Notes: a model not told the origin generated them from the sequence alone. Positions 56,196 to 64,000 are shown, counted from the stretch's first letter. The stretch is 64,000 nt of DNA from Anaerotignum propionicum DSM 1682 (GCF_001561955.1 NZ_CP014223.1:992001-1056000); one strand, 5' to 3'. Translations and numbers: made by a program.

Positions 56196-57512
56196 ATGAG
56201 CGAGAAAAAATATTGGGATGAAGCATTGGAAACATTGCCAAGAGCAGAGCTGGAAAAGCGCCAACTAAAAGACTTAAAGGTAATTGTTCAATTTGCGTAT
56301 GAAAATGCGCCCTATTATAAAAGAAGTTTTGACGAAGCAGGGGTAAAGCCAGAAGATATTCAGACATTGGCAGATATTCAAAAGCTTCCGTTTATAGATA
56401 AAACGACACAGCGAGATACCCAAGGGGTTGGTTCCTTTTTGGGTGAGCTTTGCGCTGTACCAGAGGAGGAGGTTATTTTTATTTCCACTTCTTCGGGTTC
56501 TACAGGTGTTCCTACTATGAGTCCTTTTACAAAAAAAGATTTTGATGAATTTCAGGATGCGGAAAGCCGTTGGTTCTGGCAAATCGGCATGAGGCCAAAG
56601 GATCGCTATGTTCATGCATTGAATTTTTCCCTCTATGTTGGGGGGCCTGATGTCATTGGTGCTCAGAACCTTGGTGCTCTATGTATATGGGGAGGGACGC
56701 TGCCCAGCGAACGGTTGTTATATGTTTTGAAAACCTATCAACCTACCATAATATGGACCAGCCCTTCATATGCATGGCATTTGGGGGAAACAGCAATGAA
56801 AAACGGTATCGATCCGAAAAAGGATTTGGCAATTAAAAAAATTATCGTAGCAGGAGAGCTAGGTGGTTCCATTGACTCCACAAGAAAAGCAATTGAAGAT
56901 TTATGGGGTGCAGAGGTTTTTGACTTCTACGGGCTTTCTGATATTTTCGGTGCGTGTGCCGCAATGTGCGAGGCGAAGGATGGCTTACATATCGCTGAGG
57001 ATCACATTTTGGTGGAAACGATTGACCTGAAAACAGGAGAAATTTTACCTCCCGGAGAAGTGGGTGAGCTGGTGTATACCACTTTGCGTAAACACGCAAG
57101 ACCTCTTTTGCGTTTTCGCACAGGTGATATTGGTTGGATAGACAATACACCTTGTTCCTGTGGACGTACCCATGGAAGAATTCATATTAATGGCAGAAAG
57201 GACGACATGTTTATCGTTTCTGCGGTAAATGTTTTTCCCAGTGACATTGAGGCTGTTATTCGAGATATAAAAGGCATCACAGGGGAGTATCTTGTGCGCA
57301 TTTTTGAGAAAGACTATACTTGCAAATATTCCGTGGAGATTGAGCGCAATGCTGACAATGCAGAACCCGATGAAAGAATTGAAGCCTTGGTTTCTGATGC
57401 ACTGAAGGCAAGAATTGGCGTTAAGCCTTCTGACGTTAAGGTTCATCCTGACGGAGGGTTAAATACCCGCTCGGAGCACAAATCAAAGCGTATTATTGAT
57501 GAACGTAACTAG
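56196..57512 (+). CDS. PaaK-like AMP-forming acyl-CoA ligase
   Basis: 438-aa ligase of the phenylacetate-CoA ligase family (adenylate-forming). The nucleotide loop STSSGSTGVPTMSPFTK is near residue 92, FDFYGLSDIFG near 242 and FRTGDIGWID near 305; a C-terminal domain with the catalytic Lys region NTRSEHKSKR ends the protein. Next to a 2-oxoacid oxidoreductase and an aminotransferase it may interconvert an aryl- or thio-acid and its CoA ester at the end of amino-acid oxidation, possibly in the ATP-yielding direction. Substrate unknown. ATG 56196 follows TAGGAGGAATA. Confidence 0.9.
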   Translation: MSEKKYWDEALETLPRAELEKRQLKDLKVIVQFAYENAPYYKRSFDEAGVKPEDIQTLADIQKLPFIDKTTQRDTQGVGSFLGELCAVPEEEVIFISTSSGSTGVPTMSPFTKKDFDEFQDAESRWFWQIGMRPKDRYVHALNFSLYVGGPDVIGAQNLGALCIWGGTLPSERLLYVLKTYQPTIIWTSPSYAWHLGETAMKNGIDPKKDLAIKKIIVAGELGGSIDSTRKAIEDLWGAEVFDFYGLSDIFGACAAMCEAKDGLHIAEDHILVETIDLKTGEILPPGEVGELVYTTLRKHARPLLRFRTGDIGWIDNTPCSCGRTHGRIHINGRKDDMFIVSAVNVFPSDIEAVIRDIKGITGEYLVRIFEKDYTCKYSVEIERNADNAEPDERIEALVSDALKARIGVKPSDVKVHPDGGLNTRSEHKSKRIIDERN

Positions 57513-57539
57513 GAGAATTTAATTAAAGGAGATGGAACT

Positions 57540-58724
57540 ATGCCGCAACTTTCAAAAAGAACGGAAACCTTTACTGATTCTGTGATTAGAAGAATGACAA
57601 GGGTTTCAATGAAATATAATGCTGTAAATTTGTCTCAGGGCTTTCCTGATTTTGATCCTCCAAAGGAAATTCTTGCCCGTTTAGCACAGGTTTCCAATGA
57701 GGATTTTCACCAATATTCCATTACATGGGGGGCGCAGAATTTTAGAGAAGCTTTGGCTGTGAAACAGTCACGATTAATGGGGCGAAATATTGATCCAAAT
57801 GGAGAAATTGTCGTTACCTGCGGCAGTACGGAGGCCATGATGGTTGCCATGATGACCGTGGCAAACCCAGGGGATAAAGTAATCGTGTTTTCGCCTTTTT
57901 ACGAAAATTATGGTGCAGATACGATTCTTTGTGGCGCAGAGCCTATTTATGTACCTCTATATCCCCCTGAATTTAACTTTAACCCTGATGAATTGGAAGC
58001 AGCTTTCAAACAAAAGCCAAAAGCGCTCATTCTTTGCAATCCATCTAACCCTTGTGGTAAGGTGTTCACCTATAATGAGCTAAAAATCATTGCCGATTTT
58101 GCGGAGAAGTATGATGCCTTTGTCATTACCGATGAGGTATATGAACATATTATTTACGAACCATTCAAGCATGTTTATTTTGCATCGTTGCCAAGAATGT
58201 GGGAGCGCACCATCTCTTGCAGTTCATTATCAAAAACCTATTCTATTACGGGCTGGCGCTTAGGTTATATCATTGCACCCCCTGAGATTATCGATGTGGC
58301 AAAAAAGGTACACGATTTTCTAACGGTAGGCGCAGCAGCACCTTTGCAGGAAGCGGCAGTAACTGGATTAAAATTTGGCGATGAATATTATGAAAAGCTT
58401 CGAGGGGTCTATACGGCAAAGAAAAACTTGTTTATGAAGGGCTTGGATGATTTAGGTATTATCCATACCAATCCCCAAGGGGCATACTATGTTTTGCTTG
58501 ATATTTCGGAGTTCGGGTTTGAGAGTGACTTAGAGTTTTGTGAGGTTTTGGCAGAAAAGGTGGGCATTGGGGCGGTTCCCGGCTCCAGCTTTTTTAGAGA
58601 GAATGTAAATCATTTGGTGCGTCTGCATTTTGCAAAAAAAGAAGATACATTGAATGAAGCTTTAAATAGATTAGCGGACTTCCGTAAAAAAATTGCACCC
58701 AAAAAGCAATTATTAAAATTGTAA
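57540..58724 (+). CDS. PLP aminotransferase (methionine/kynurenine/aromatic type)
   Basis: 394-aa class I/II aminotransferase: LSQGFPDFDPP near residue 31, CNPSNPCGKVF near 166, ITDEVYEHI near 196, PLP Lys232 in SSLSKTYSITGWRLGY. The QGFPDFD start places it with the kynurenine/methionine aminotransferases (YbdL- and KAT-like) rather than AspC. In this operon it would supply the 2-oxo acid for the ferredoxin oxidoreductase, and the MetQNI importer points to methionine. ATG 57540 follows AAAGGAGATG. Confidence 0.9.
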   Translation: MPQLSKRTETFTDSVIRRMTRVSMKYNAVNLSQGFPDFDPPKEILARLAQVSNEDFHQYSITWGAQNFREALAVKQSRLMGRNIDPNGEIVVTCGSTEAMMVAMMTVANPGDKVIVFSPFYENYGADTILCGAEPIYVPLYPPEFNFNPDELEAAFKQKPKALILCNPSNPCGKVFTYNELKIIADFAEKYDAFVITDEVYEHIIYEPFKHVYFASLPRMWERTISCSSLSKTYSITGWRLGYIIAPPEIIDVAKKVHDFLTVGAAAPLQEAAVTGLKFGDEYYEKLRGVYTAKKNLFMKGLDDLGIIHTNPQGAYYVLLDISEFGFESDLEFCEVLAEKVGIGAVPGSSFFRENVNHLVRLHFAKKEDTLNEALNRLADFRKKIAPKKQLLKL

Positions 58725-58766
58725 GGTCTGAATGTGGCACTTTATTTGTGTTTCACATAGGCATAA

Positions 58767-58808
58767 AGAAAAGACATGGTTCTTACAGGGAGGAACCATG
58801 TCTTTTCT
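58767..58808 (+). terminator. Terminator of the met-importer/oxidoreductase operon
   Basis: AGAAAAGACATGGTTC pairs perfectly with GAACCATGTCTTTTCT, loop of about 10 bases; the stem itself ends in a TTTTCT run. It lies between convergent operons and may work in both directions. Confidence 0.85.
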
Positions 58809-58885
58809 AATGCTAATTTGAAGTTTGTAGAATGAGAAAGCACTTTTATTTTTTACTAAATCATAGCTATAATTCAACACTGATT

Positions 58886-59314
58886 TTAGATAATATAGTT
58901 ATCTCCCGGTTGATAAGAAGCCATTAAATCAGCGATGGTAATTCCGTCTAGATATTCGGAAATCAGCTTATCTAACCCTTGCCACATGGAAAGGGTACGG
59001 CAATCATGGACACGGGTGCACTGCTCAGATTTTTCATTTAAGCAGGCAACTGGGGCCAGGCTTCCCTCTGTCAAGCGCAGAATACTGCCCACTGTGTAAG
59101 CATCAGGGGCTTTACTTAGGCGATAGCCACCGCCTTTTCCTCTTTGACCGATTAAGAATTTTTCACGAACCAAAGATTTTAGAATAATCTCTAAATACTT
59201 CTCGGAGATTTCTTGCCTTTCCGCAATTTCCTTTAAAGGAACGTAATCTCCTGGATGTTCTGCTAAGTCTATCATAACGCGTAATGCATATCTTCCTTTT
59301 GTTGAAATCATCAT
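58886..59314 (-). CDS. Rrf2-family repressor (CymR/IscR-like) with three cysteines
   Basis: 142-aa Rrf2 regulator: winged HTH at residues 1-65 (MISTKGRYALRVMIDLAEHP, EISEKYLEIIL, RGKGGGYRL). Cys91, Cys99 and Cys105 fall almost exactly where IscR has its [2Fe-2S] ligands (92, 98, 104), but there is no His at the IscR His107 position. It is divergent from cysK2, the place CymR/IscR genes often take beside cysteine or Fe-S genes. The start 59314 follows GGAGGG; the track start 18 residues earlier overlaps an operator. It is the prime candidate to bind the CCTAT-N7-ATAGG sites, possibly with cysteine synthase or an Fe-S cluster as sensor. Confidence 0.88.
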   Translation of the reverse strand: MMISTKGRYALRVMIDLAEHPGDYVPLKEIAERQEISEKYLEIILKSLVREKFLIGQRGKGGGYRLSKAPDAYTVGSILRLTEGSLAPVACLNEKSEQCTRVHDCRTLSMWQGLDKLISEYLDGITIADLMASYQPGDNYII

Positions 59315-59336
59315 AAAAAATCCCTCCAAGCTTAAA

Positions 59337-59352
59337 CCTATTATATAATAGG
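59337..59352. promoter_or_regulatory. Sulfur-region operator 5 (Rrf2 autoregulation)
   Basis: CCTATTATATAATAGG, a perfect 16-base palindrome (CCTAT-N6-ATAGG) 22 bases before the Rrf2 start. A further ATAGG lies at 59357-59361. It suggests the Rrf2 protein represses itself. Confidence 0.7.
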
Positions 59353-59400
59353 GTAAATAGGAAAGCAAACAAAATTTTTATAAAAAACTCCTGTTTCCTA

Positions 59401-59429
59401 TTGACAAATTAGAAAAGAAAGCATATTAT
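59401..59429 (+). promoter_or_regulatory. Promoter of cysK2
   Basis: TTGACA (59401-59406) and TATTAT (59424-59429), 17-bp spacer. Confidence 0.85.
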
Positions 59430-59430
59430 A

Positions 59431-59455
59431 CCTATAAACCTACTTAGTTTATAGG
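59431..59455. promoter_or_regulatory. Sulfur-region operator 4 (cysK2)
   Basis: CCTATAAAC-N7-GTTTATAGG, perfect 9-bp arms directly after the -10 box; inside it CCTAC-N7-ATAGG repeats the core spacing of operators 1-3. Confidence 0.78.
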
Positions 59456-59550
59456 ATAAAAGAAAAAGCGTTGCCTTATCGGTGTAATGAAAATGATATA
59501 AGGTGACATGATAATAATAATAAGAGTGATTATGAATGGAGGAATTTATT

Positions 59551-60483
59551 ATGAGTAAAATTTACACTTCTGCAGATCAATTAGTAGGAAAAACACCGTT
59601 AATGGAACTGACCCATATCGAAAAGGAATACGCACTGGAAGCAAAAATTCTTGCGAAATTAGAATACTTTAATCCCGCTGGTTCTGTAAAGGATAGAATT
59701 GCGAAAAGCATGTTGGACGATGCAGAGCAAAGAGGTATTTTAAAGCCGGATTCAGTAATTATTGAGCCTACCTCAGGAAACACAGGCATTGGTTTGGCGG
59801 CAATTGCTGTGGCAAAGGGTTATAGAATTATTATTGTAATGCCTGAAACTATGAGTGTAGAACGTCGTCAATTGATGAAAGCCTATGGAGCAGAGCTGGT
59901 TTTGACAGATGGGGCAAAAGGCATGAAGGGTGCCATTGCAAAGGCGGAGGAGTTATCTCAGGAAATCCCCAACAGTTTTGTTCCCGGGCAGTTTGTAAAC
60001 CCTGCCAATCCAGCTGTTCATGAGGCTACAACAGGCCCCGAGATTTGGGAAGATACCGATGGAAATGTGGACATTTTTGTAGCAGGTGTTGGCACAGGCG
60101 GTACAGTCACAGGGGTAGGCTCCTATTTGAAAGGTAAGAATGCAGAGATTAAAGTGGTTGCCGTAGAGCCTGCCGCTTCTCCTGTTTTAAGCAAGGGTAC
60201 CCCCGGGGTTCACAAAATTCAAGGGATTGGTGCTGGCTTTGTACCTGAAGTTCTGAATACAGAAATATATGATGAAATTATTCCGGTTGAAAACGAGGAT
60301 GCCTTTGCAACAGGAAAGCAAATTGGTAGATCTGAGGGCGTTTTGGTTGGTATTTCCTCTGGAGCTGCTTTGTGGGCGGCGATTCAACTGGCAAAGCGTC
60401 CTGAAAATAAGGGCAAAACCATTGTTGCGTTATTACCTGATACAGGAGAGCGTTACCTTTCCACACCGATGTTTGTGGATTGA
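59551..60483 (+). CDS. cysK: Cysteine synthase A, second copy
   Basis: 310-aa O-acetylserine sulfhydrylase with PLP Lys47 in [17 protein letters not shown] at about 74-79, [12 protein letters not shown] and SSGAA. It is very similar to the copy at 44203 (long identical blocks such as [16 protein letters not shown]-like), so they are recent paralogues. ATG 59551 follows ATGGAGGAA; the ATG at 59536 overlaps that site. This copy has operator 4 but no cysteine-run leader in its 95-base transcript start, unlike the 44203 copy. In CymR systems the CysK protein is itself the co-repressor, so adjacency to the Rrf2 gene is suggestive. Confidence 0.95.
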   Translation: MSKIYTSADQLVGKTPLMELTHIEKEYALEAKILAKLEYFNPAGSVKDRIAKSMLDDAEQRGILKPDSVIIEPTSGNTGIGLAAIAVAKGYRIIIVMPETMSVERRQLMKAYGAELVLTDGAKGMKGAIAKAEELSQEIPNSFVPGQFVNPANPAVHEATTGPEIWEDTDGNVDIFVAGVGTGGTVTGVGSYLKGKNAEIKVVAVEPAASPVLSKGTPGVHKIQGIGAGFVPEVLNTEIYDEIIPVENEDAFATGKQIGRSEGVLVGISSGAALWAAIQLAKRPENKGKTIVALLPDTGERYLSTPMFVD

Positions 60484-60522
60484 TTAACAGAAAATGCAAG
60501 GCCTTTCTATGGTTTTCGTCCA

Positions 60523-60551
60523 TTGACAAGGTAGAAGTGACGTGCTAATAT
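60523..60551 (+). promoter_or_regulatory. Promoter of the alpha/beta hydrolase gene
   Basis: TTGACA (60523-60528) and TAATAT (60546-60551), 17-bp spacer, 130 bases before the gene. No CCTAT-N7-ATAGG site is seen here. Confidence 0.75.
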
Positions 60552-60682
60552 TACCAATAAACATAGTATGATAATGGTAGCATGCATATAAAGACGGAAT
60601 GAAAAAATGGATTGAGATTTCATTTTGAGTACAAAGGAAAAGAGCACATGAGCAGATAGAAAATACAAGTGGGGTGGAGTCT

Positions 60683-61537
60683 ATGAAATCCTTAATCAAT
60701 TATGGTGAAATTCATTATGGCGATGTGCCAAACCGTCCCAATCAAATAGGCATTATCATTCCCGGCCCTCGGGGTAAGCTTTTGGCTACATTATATACCC
60801 CGGGAGGCAAGGGACCCCACCCACTGGTTCTTTTATTCCATGGAATACCAGGAAATGAGCAAAATTTAGATGTAGCGCAAGCTCTTCGCCGAGAAGGCTT
60901 GCATGTACTAACCTTTCATTACAGTGGAAGTTGGGGCAGTGATGGAGAATACTCTCTGAAAAACAATTTGGAGGATGCAGAAACGGTATTGGATTTTATG
61001 TTGAAAGATAAATTCTACAGTATAGATAAAAGCCGTATATATGCCATTGGTCATAGCTTAGGTGGTTTTGTCTGCGGACAGTTAAGTGCAAAGCGAAAGG
61101 AGATTGCCGCTTGTGCTTTGCTAATGCCTTGTGATATCGGAAGGTTTTTCCGAATCAAAGAGGAGGATGGGGCGGCAAGTGAAAGTTTATATCAAATTTT
61201 AGAAGAAAGTACTTTGTGGCTGCGTGGTGCAAAAGTGGAGCTTTTCTTAGAAGAAATAAAACAGAATCGTTCTATTTTCCCTTTGGAAACGCTGGCGTGG
61301 CAGTTGGCAAAGAAGCCTGTTTTATGCGTGGAAGCCTTATTGGATACACAAACGCCACCCAAGCACCATTGCCATCCTTTAGAAAAAGGAATTCTTTCAA
61401 CAGGAGGCACACAGTTAAGGGTGCACGCATTACAGACGGACCATTGTGCGGCTGATTATCGTTTGGAACTGATTCGCATTGTAACGGATTACTTTTGGGA
61501 AGTTTCTTCTGAAAAAGAGCTTAGCCTATCTCAATAA
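60683..61537 (+). CDS. Alpha/beta-hydrolase (prolyl-oligopeptidase/dienelactone-like)
   Basis: 284-aa serine hydrolase: oxyanion strand LLFHGIPGNEQNLD near residue 50, nucleophile elbow GHSLGG with Ser near 121, and a C-terminal His candidate in TDHCAADYRLE near 260. The pattern of peptidase_S9/YqkD-like esterases fits; substrate unknown. ATG 60683 lies seven bases after GGGGTGG. Between cysK2 and mnmA it has its own promoter, so a link to sulfur metabolism is not shown. Confidence 0.85.
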   Translation: MKSLINYGEIHYGDVPNRPNQIGIIIPGPRGKLLATLYTPGGKGPHPLVLLFHGIPGNEQNLDVAQALRREGLHVLTFHYSGSWGSDGEYSLKNNLEDAETVLDFMLKDKFYSIDKSRIYAIGHSLGGFVCGQLSAKRKEIAACALLMPCDIGRFFRIKEEDGAASESLYQILEESTLWLRGAKVELFLEEIKQNRSIFPLETLAWQLAKKPVLCVEALLDTQTPPKHHCHPLEKGILSTGGTQLRVHALQTDHCAADYRLELIRIVTDYFWEVSSEKELSLSQ

Positions 61538-61615
61538 TAAAGCATTTAAAAGTAAAAGGAACGACATACGATTCATTTGTGGTTTTGTAGAAAAAGTATT
61601 AAACAGATTAATAAA

Positions 61616-61652
61616 GGTCAATTGCTCTTCAATTTTTTGATGGCAATTGACC
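61616..61652. promoter_or_regulatory. Perfect 10-bp hairpin upstream of mnmA
   Basis: GGTCAATTGC/GCAATTGACC with a 17-base loop and no T-run afterwards. It could be a terminator remnant for the hydrolase gene, an operator or an RNA leader element; undecided. Confidence 0.55.
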
Positions 61653-61708
61653 ATGTTTGCGTTTAAAAAAGAAAAATAGATGTTTTGTTTTTCGGGTACA
61701 TTAAGAAT

Positions 61709-61738
61709 ATGAATTTTATTGTATGCTGTGGAGAATGA
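61709..61738 (+). CDS. Possible 9-aa leader peptide with Cys-Cys before mnmA
   Basis: MNFIVCCGE-stop, with TGC TGT at 61724-61729, ending 20 bases before mnmA. The ribosome site is poor (TTAAGA) and no terminator follows, so this is much weaker than leaders 1-4. It is listed because mnmA consumes cysteine-derived sulfur and the Cys pair fits the pattern of the region. Confidence 0.3.
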   Translation: MNFIVCCGE

Positions 61739-61758
61739 AAAGATTGCGGGGATAAAAA

Positions 61759-62853
61759 ATGATGGAAAATAAGCGTGCTTTGATTGCCATGAGCGGTGGT
61801 GTGGACAGCTCCATTGCCGCTTACTTTATGAAGAAAAATGGATATTATTGTGAGGGAACGACTATGCGCCTATACCGTAATGAAGATATTGGGCGATGTG
61901 ATTTTCGTACATGCTGTTCACAGAAGGATATTGATGATGCCAGCGAGGTGGCTTTTCAGCTGGACATGCCCTATGAGGTTTTGGATTTTACCATGGATTT
62001 TCGAGAAAAAATCATAGAAAAGTTTATACGTATTTATGAAAATGGCGGAACGCCCAATCCATGTATTGACTGCAATCGTTATATGAAGTTTGATAAGCTT
62101 TTGAGATTCGCTCAAGAGAAGAACTTAAACTACGTTGTAACAGGGCATTATGCAAGGATTGAACAAGATGAAAAAACCGGGCGCTATCTATTGAAAAAAG
62201 CATTGGATAATACCAAGGATCAAAGCTATGCTCTTTATACAATGACCCAAAGTCAGCTGGCTCACACCCTGTTTCCCTTGGGAAGCTTACGGAAAAAAGA
62301 AGTGAGAGCGTTGGCAGACGAATTGCATTTTGTCAATGCCAGAAAGCATGATAGTCAGGATATTTGCTTCGTTCCTGATGGAGACTACACAAAATTTATG
62401 GAGGAATATACGGGCAGACATTACCCAGCCGGTGACTTTTTGGATCAAAAGGGAAATATCGTTGGAAAACATACCGGAGCAGTACGCTATACCTTAGGTC
62501 AGCGGAAGGGTTTGGGTTTGGCTATGGGAGAACCTGTTTATGTCTGCGGGAAGTCCATGGACAAAAATACGGTTACCGTGGGGCCTGAATCTGCCCTCTA
62601 TACCAAAGTCTTAATCGCTGATGACATGAACTGGATTGCCTTTGAGGATTTAGACAAGCCTATGAGATTTCAGGGCAAAACCCGTTACCGCCAACAGGAA
62701 CAATGGGCTACGGTTTCTCCTTTGGAAAATGGACAAGTGAGGGTGGAATTCGATACCCCTCAACGGGCAATTACGCCGGGACAAGCGTTGGTTTTATATG
62801 ATGGTGATGTGGTAGTTGGCGGTGGAACAATTTCTGGAGTTCTACCCGAATAA
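61759..62853 (+). CDS. mnmA: tRNA-specific 2-thiouridylase MnmA
   Basis: 364-aa enzyme adding sulfur to U34 of Lys, Glu and Gln tRNAs. PP-loop SGGVDSS near residue 10; catalytic cysteines in NPCIDCN (near 102) and DSQDICFV (near 200). The C-terminal domain is complete. Sulfur comes from a cysteine desulfurase through a relay, and a desulfurase gene starts at 63655. ATG 61759 has GCGGGGAT upstream (ATGATG tandem). Confidence 0.95.
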   Translation: MMENKRALIAMSGGVDSSIAAYFMKKNGYYCEGTTMRLYRNEDIGRCDFRTCCSQKDIDDASEVAFQLDMPYEVLDFTMDFREKIIEKFIRIYENGGTPNPCIDCNRYMKFDKLLRFAQEKNLNYVVTGHYARIEQDEKTGRYLLKKALDNTKDQSYALYTMTQSQLAHTLFPLGSLRKKEVRALADELHFVNARKHDSQDICFVPDGDYTKFMEEYTGRHYPAGDFLDQKGNIVGKHTGAVRYTLGQRKGLGLAMGEPVYVCGKSMDKNTVTVGPESALYTKVLIADDMNWIAFEDLDKPMRFQGKTRYRQQEQWATVSPLENGQVRVEFDTPQRAITPGQALVLYDGDVVVGGGTISGVLPE

Positions 62854-62890
62854 AATAGACGGAGTTACTTAAAAAGGAGAAATACAGAAA

Positions 62891-63658
62891 ATGCTGAACC
62901 AATTTTCAAGAACCCAATTGCTCATTGGAGAAGAAGGAATCAATCGTTTAAGTCATGCACGAGTAGCTGTATTTGGCATTGGCGGTGTTGGTGGTTATAC
63001 CGTAGAGGCTCTTGCGAGAAGCGGCGTCGGTACCTTTGATTTGGTAGACGATGATAAGGTATGCCTAACCAATCTGAATCGTCAAATTATTGCAACACGC
63101 AGTACTGTTGGGCAATATAAGGTTGACGTAGCAAAGCAGAGGATTTTGGATATTAATCCCGATGCCGTTGTCAATATCTATAAAACATTTTATGGCCCAC
63201 AGACCGCGGGAGAATTTGATTTTTCAAGTTTTGATTATGTTGTGGATGCCATTGATACAGTTAGCGGAAAAATTGAGCTGGTGATGCAGGCGAATCAGGC
63301 AGGGGTACCCATCATTAGCTGTATGGGAGCAGGAAATAAAATGGATGCTTCTGCTTTTCAGGTAGCTGATATTTATAAAACCTCCGTGTGTCCCTTGGCG
63401 CGAGTGATGCGCCATGAGCTGAAAAAACGCAGGGTTAAAAAACTGAAAGTAGTGTATTCCAAGGAGTTGCCTATTACCCCTATAGAGGACATGGCAATCA
63501 GCTGTCGCACCCATTGCATTTGTCCTGCGGGTACCGTAAGAAAGTGTACCCAACGGAGGCAAGTGCCGGGGAGTAACGCCTTTGTTCCTGCTGCTGCTGG
63601 ATTAATCCTTGCCGGTGAAGTGGTGAAGGACTTATCAAATTATGGAGGAAACTTATGA
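62891..63658 (+). CDS. tcdA: tRNA threonylcarbamoyladenosine dehydratase (TcdA/ThiF-like)
   Basis: 255-aa E1-like enzyme: adenylation loop GIGGVGGYTVEALARSGVG near residue 28, DDDKVCLTNLNRQ near 52, and a conserved C-terminal cysteine pair region CRTHCICPAG. TcdA cyclises t6A37 to ct6A in tRNAs and in E. coli works with the CsdA-CsdE sulfur pair; here a desulfurase gene follows with ATGA overlap. ATG 62891 follows AAAAAGGAGAA. Confidence 0.9.
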   Translation: MLNQFSRTQLLIGEEGINRLSHARVAVFGIGGVGGYTVEALARSGVGTFDLVDDDKVCLTNLNRQIIATRSTVGQYKVDVAKQRILDINPDAVVNIYKTFYGPQTAGEFDFSSFDYVVDAIDTVSGKIELVMQANQAGVPIISCMGAGNKMDASAFQVADIYKTSVCPLARVMRHELKKRRVKKLKVVYSKELPITPIEDMAISCRTHCICPAGTVRKCTQRRQVPGSNAFVPAAAGLILAGEVVKDLSNYGGNL

Positions 63659-64000
63659 TATATTTAGATTATTCGGCAAACACTCCTGTTGCACCTGAGG
63701 TATTGGAACGCTTTGTACAGATTGAGCAAGAATTTATGGGAAACCCAAATTCCACTCATCGAGTAGGTAGAGTCGCTCAGGAGGAAATGGCAAAGGTTAC
63801 GGAGAGCATAGCCCAAGTATTGAAGGTGAATCCTGCGGAAATCATTTATACCTCTGGTGCCAGCGAAGCAAATAATTTGGCAATCAAAGGTATTGCCCGA
63901 TCCTCCAGACATATGGGAAAGCATATTATTTCCACACCTTTGGAACATTCTTCGGTAAGTGGTTGCCTCACAGCCTTGCAGGAGCAGGGATATGAAATAG
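63655..64000 (+). CDS. Cysteine desulfurase (NifS/IscS-like), 3' partial
   Basis: N-terminal 115 residues of a class V PLP desulfurase, cut by the window end. YLDYSANTPVAPEVL, GNPNSTHRVGR near residue 29 and YTSGASEANNLAIKG near 64 are the family opening; the usual YLDNAATT reads YLDYSANT. The PLP Lys and catalytic Cys lie outside. It overlaps tcdA by four bases (ATGA) and would supply sulfur for MnmA and other thiolation. Confidence 0.92.
   Translation, partial: MIYLDYSANTPVAPEVLERFVQIEQEFMGNPNSTHRVGRVAQEEMAKVTESIAQVLKVNPAEIIYTSGASEANNLAIKGIARSSRHMGKHIISTPLEHSSVSGCLTALQEQGYEI

Overview
The window is AT-rich Firmicutes DNA. Its 16S-23S-5S operon reads as a Clostridia/Lachnospirales rRNA set. 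From remembered 16S features it could be near Anaerotignum (old Clostridium cluster XIVb), but no alignment was run. Ribosome binding sites are strong and GGAGG-type, TTG/GTG starts occur, promoters are sigma-A type with 17-bp spacers, and catabolism looks anaerobic (ferredoxin-linked 2-oxoacid oxidoreductase).

Layout. 1-3.9 kb: end of a TRAP transporter, a zinc dehydrogenase and a GntR regulator (sugar-acid type catabolism). 4.2-8.2 kb: an XRE regulator, a berberine-bridge-type flavoprotein, and a REC-HPt protein followed by a NarL-type regulator. 8.5-13.7 kb: one rRNA operon without spacer tRNAs. 14-15.7 kb: a coiled-coil unknown and a small membrane protein. 15.4-25.8 kb: a divergent sugar locus (RpiR regulator and PfkB kinase on minus; RbsBAC-type ABC importer, ROK kinase, GatY-type aldolase, phosphofructokinase homologue and GatZ on plus). 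25.8-37.0 kb: an accessory region with an integrative-element scar, a TetR-controlled ABC exporter with paired operators, a twice-frameshifted MFS gene, and a string of single genes separated by two families of intergenic repeats. 37.3-39.4 kb: a REC-PAS-GGDEF protein. 39.4-40.3 kb: insertion-sequence scars.

40.3-64 kb is a large sulfur amino-acid region and the most interesting part. It holds a cystine-type ABC importer, cysK, a methyltransferase-luxS-mccB-mccA reverse transsulfuration operon, a LysR regulator, a MetQNI-type importer joined to a 2-oxoacid:ferredoxin oxidoreductase, a PaaK-like CoA ligase and a methionine/kynurenine-type aminotransferase, an Rrf2 regulator, a second cysK, mnmA, tcdA and the start of a cysteine desulfurase.

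Ahead of four of these transcription units lie short unannotated ORFs with good ribosome binding sites and runs of cysteine codons: 37 aa with Cys-Cys-Cys, 11 aa ending in Cys-Cys-Cys, 44 aa with Cys-Cys-Cys, and 33 aa with Cys-Cys and many Met codons. Three are followed by an intrinsic terminator placed before the structural gene. I read these as cysteine (and cysteine/methionine) responsive leader-peptide attenuators. The same region carries a recurring inverted repeat, CCTAT-N7-ATAGG, at or near the promoters, and a related palindrome in front of the Rrf2 gene. Together they suggest a two-layer sulfur regulon: a CymR/IscR-like repressor plus ribosome-sensed attenuation. I saw no T-box or SAM riboswitch by eye, the usual devices for such genes in Firmicutes. 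No tRNA genes or CRISPR arrays were seen.
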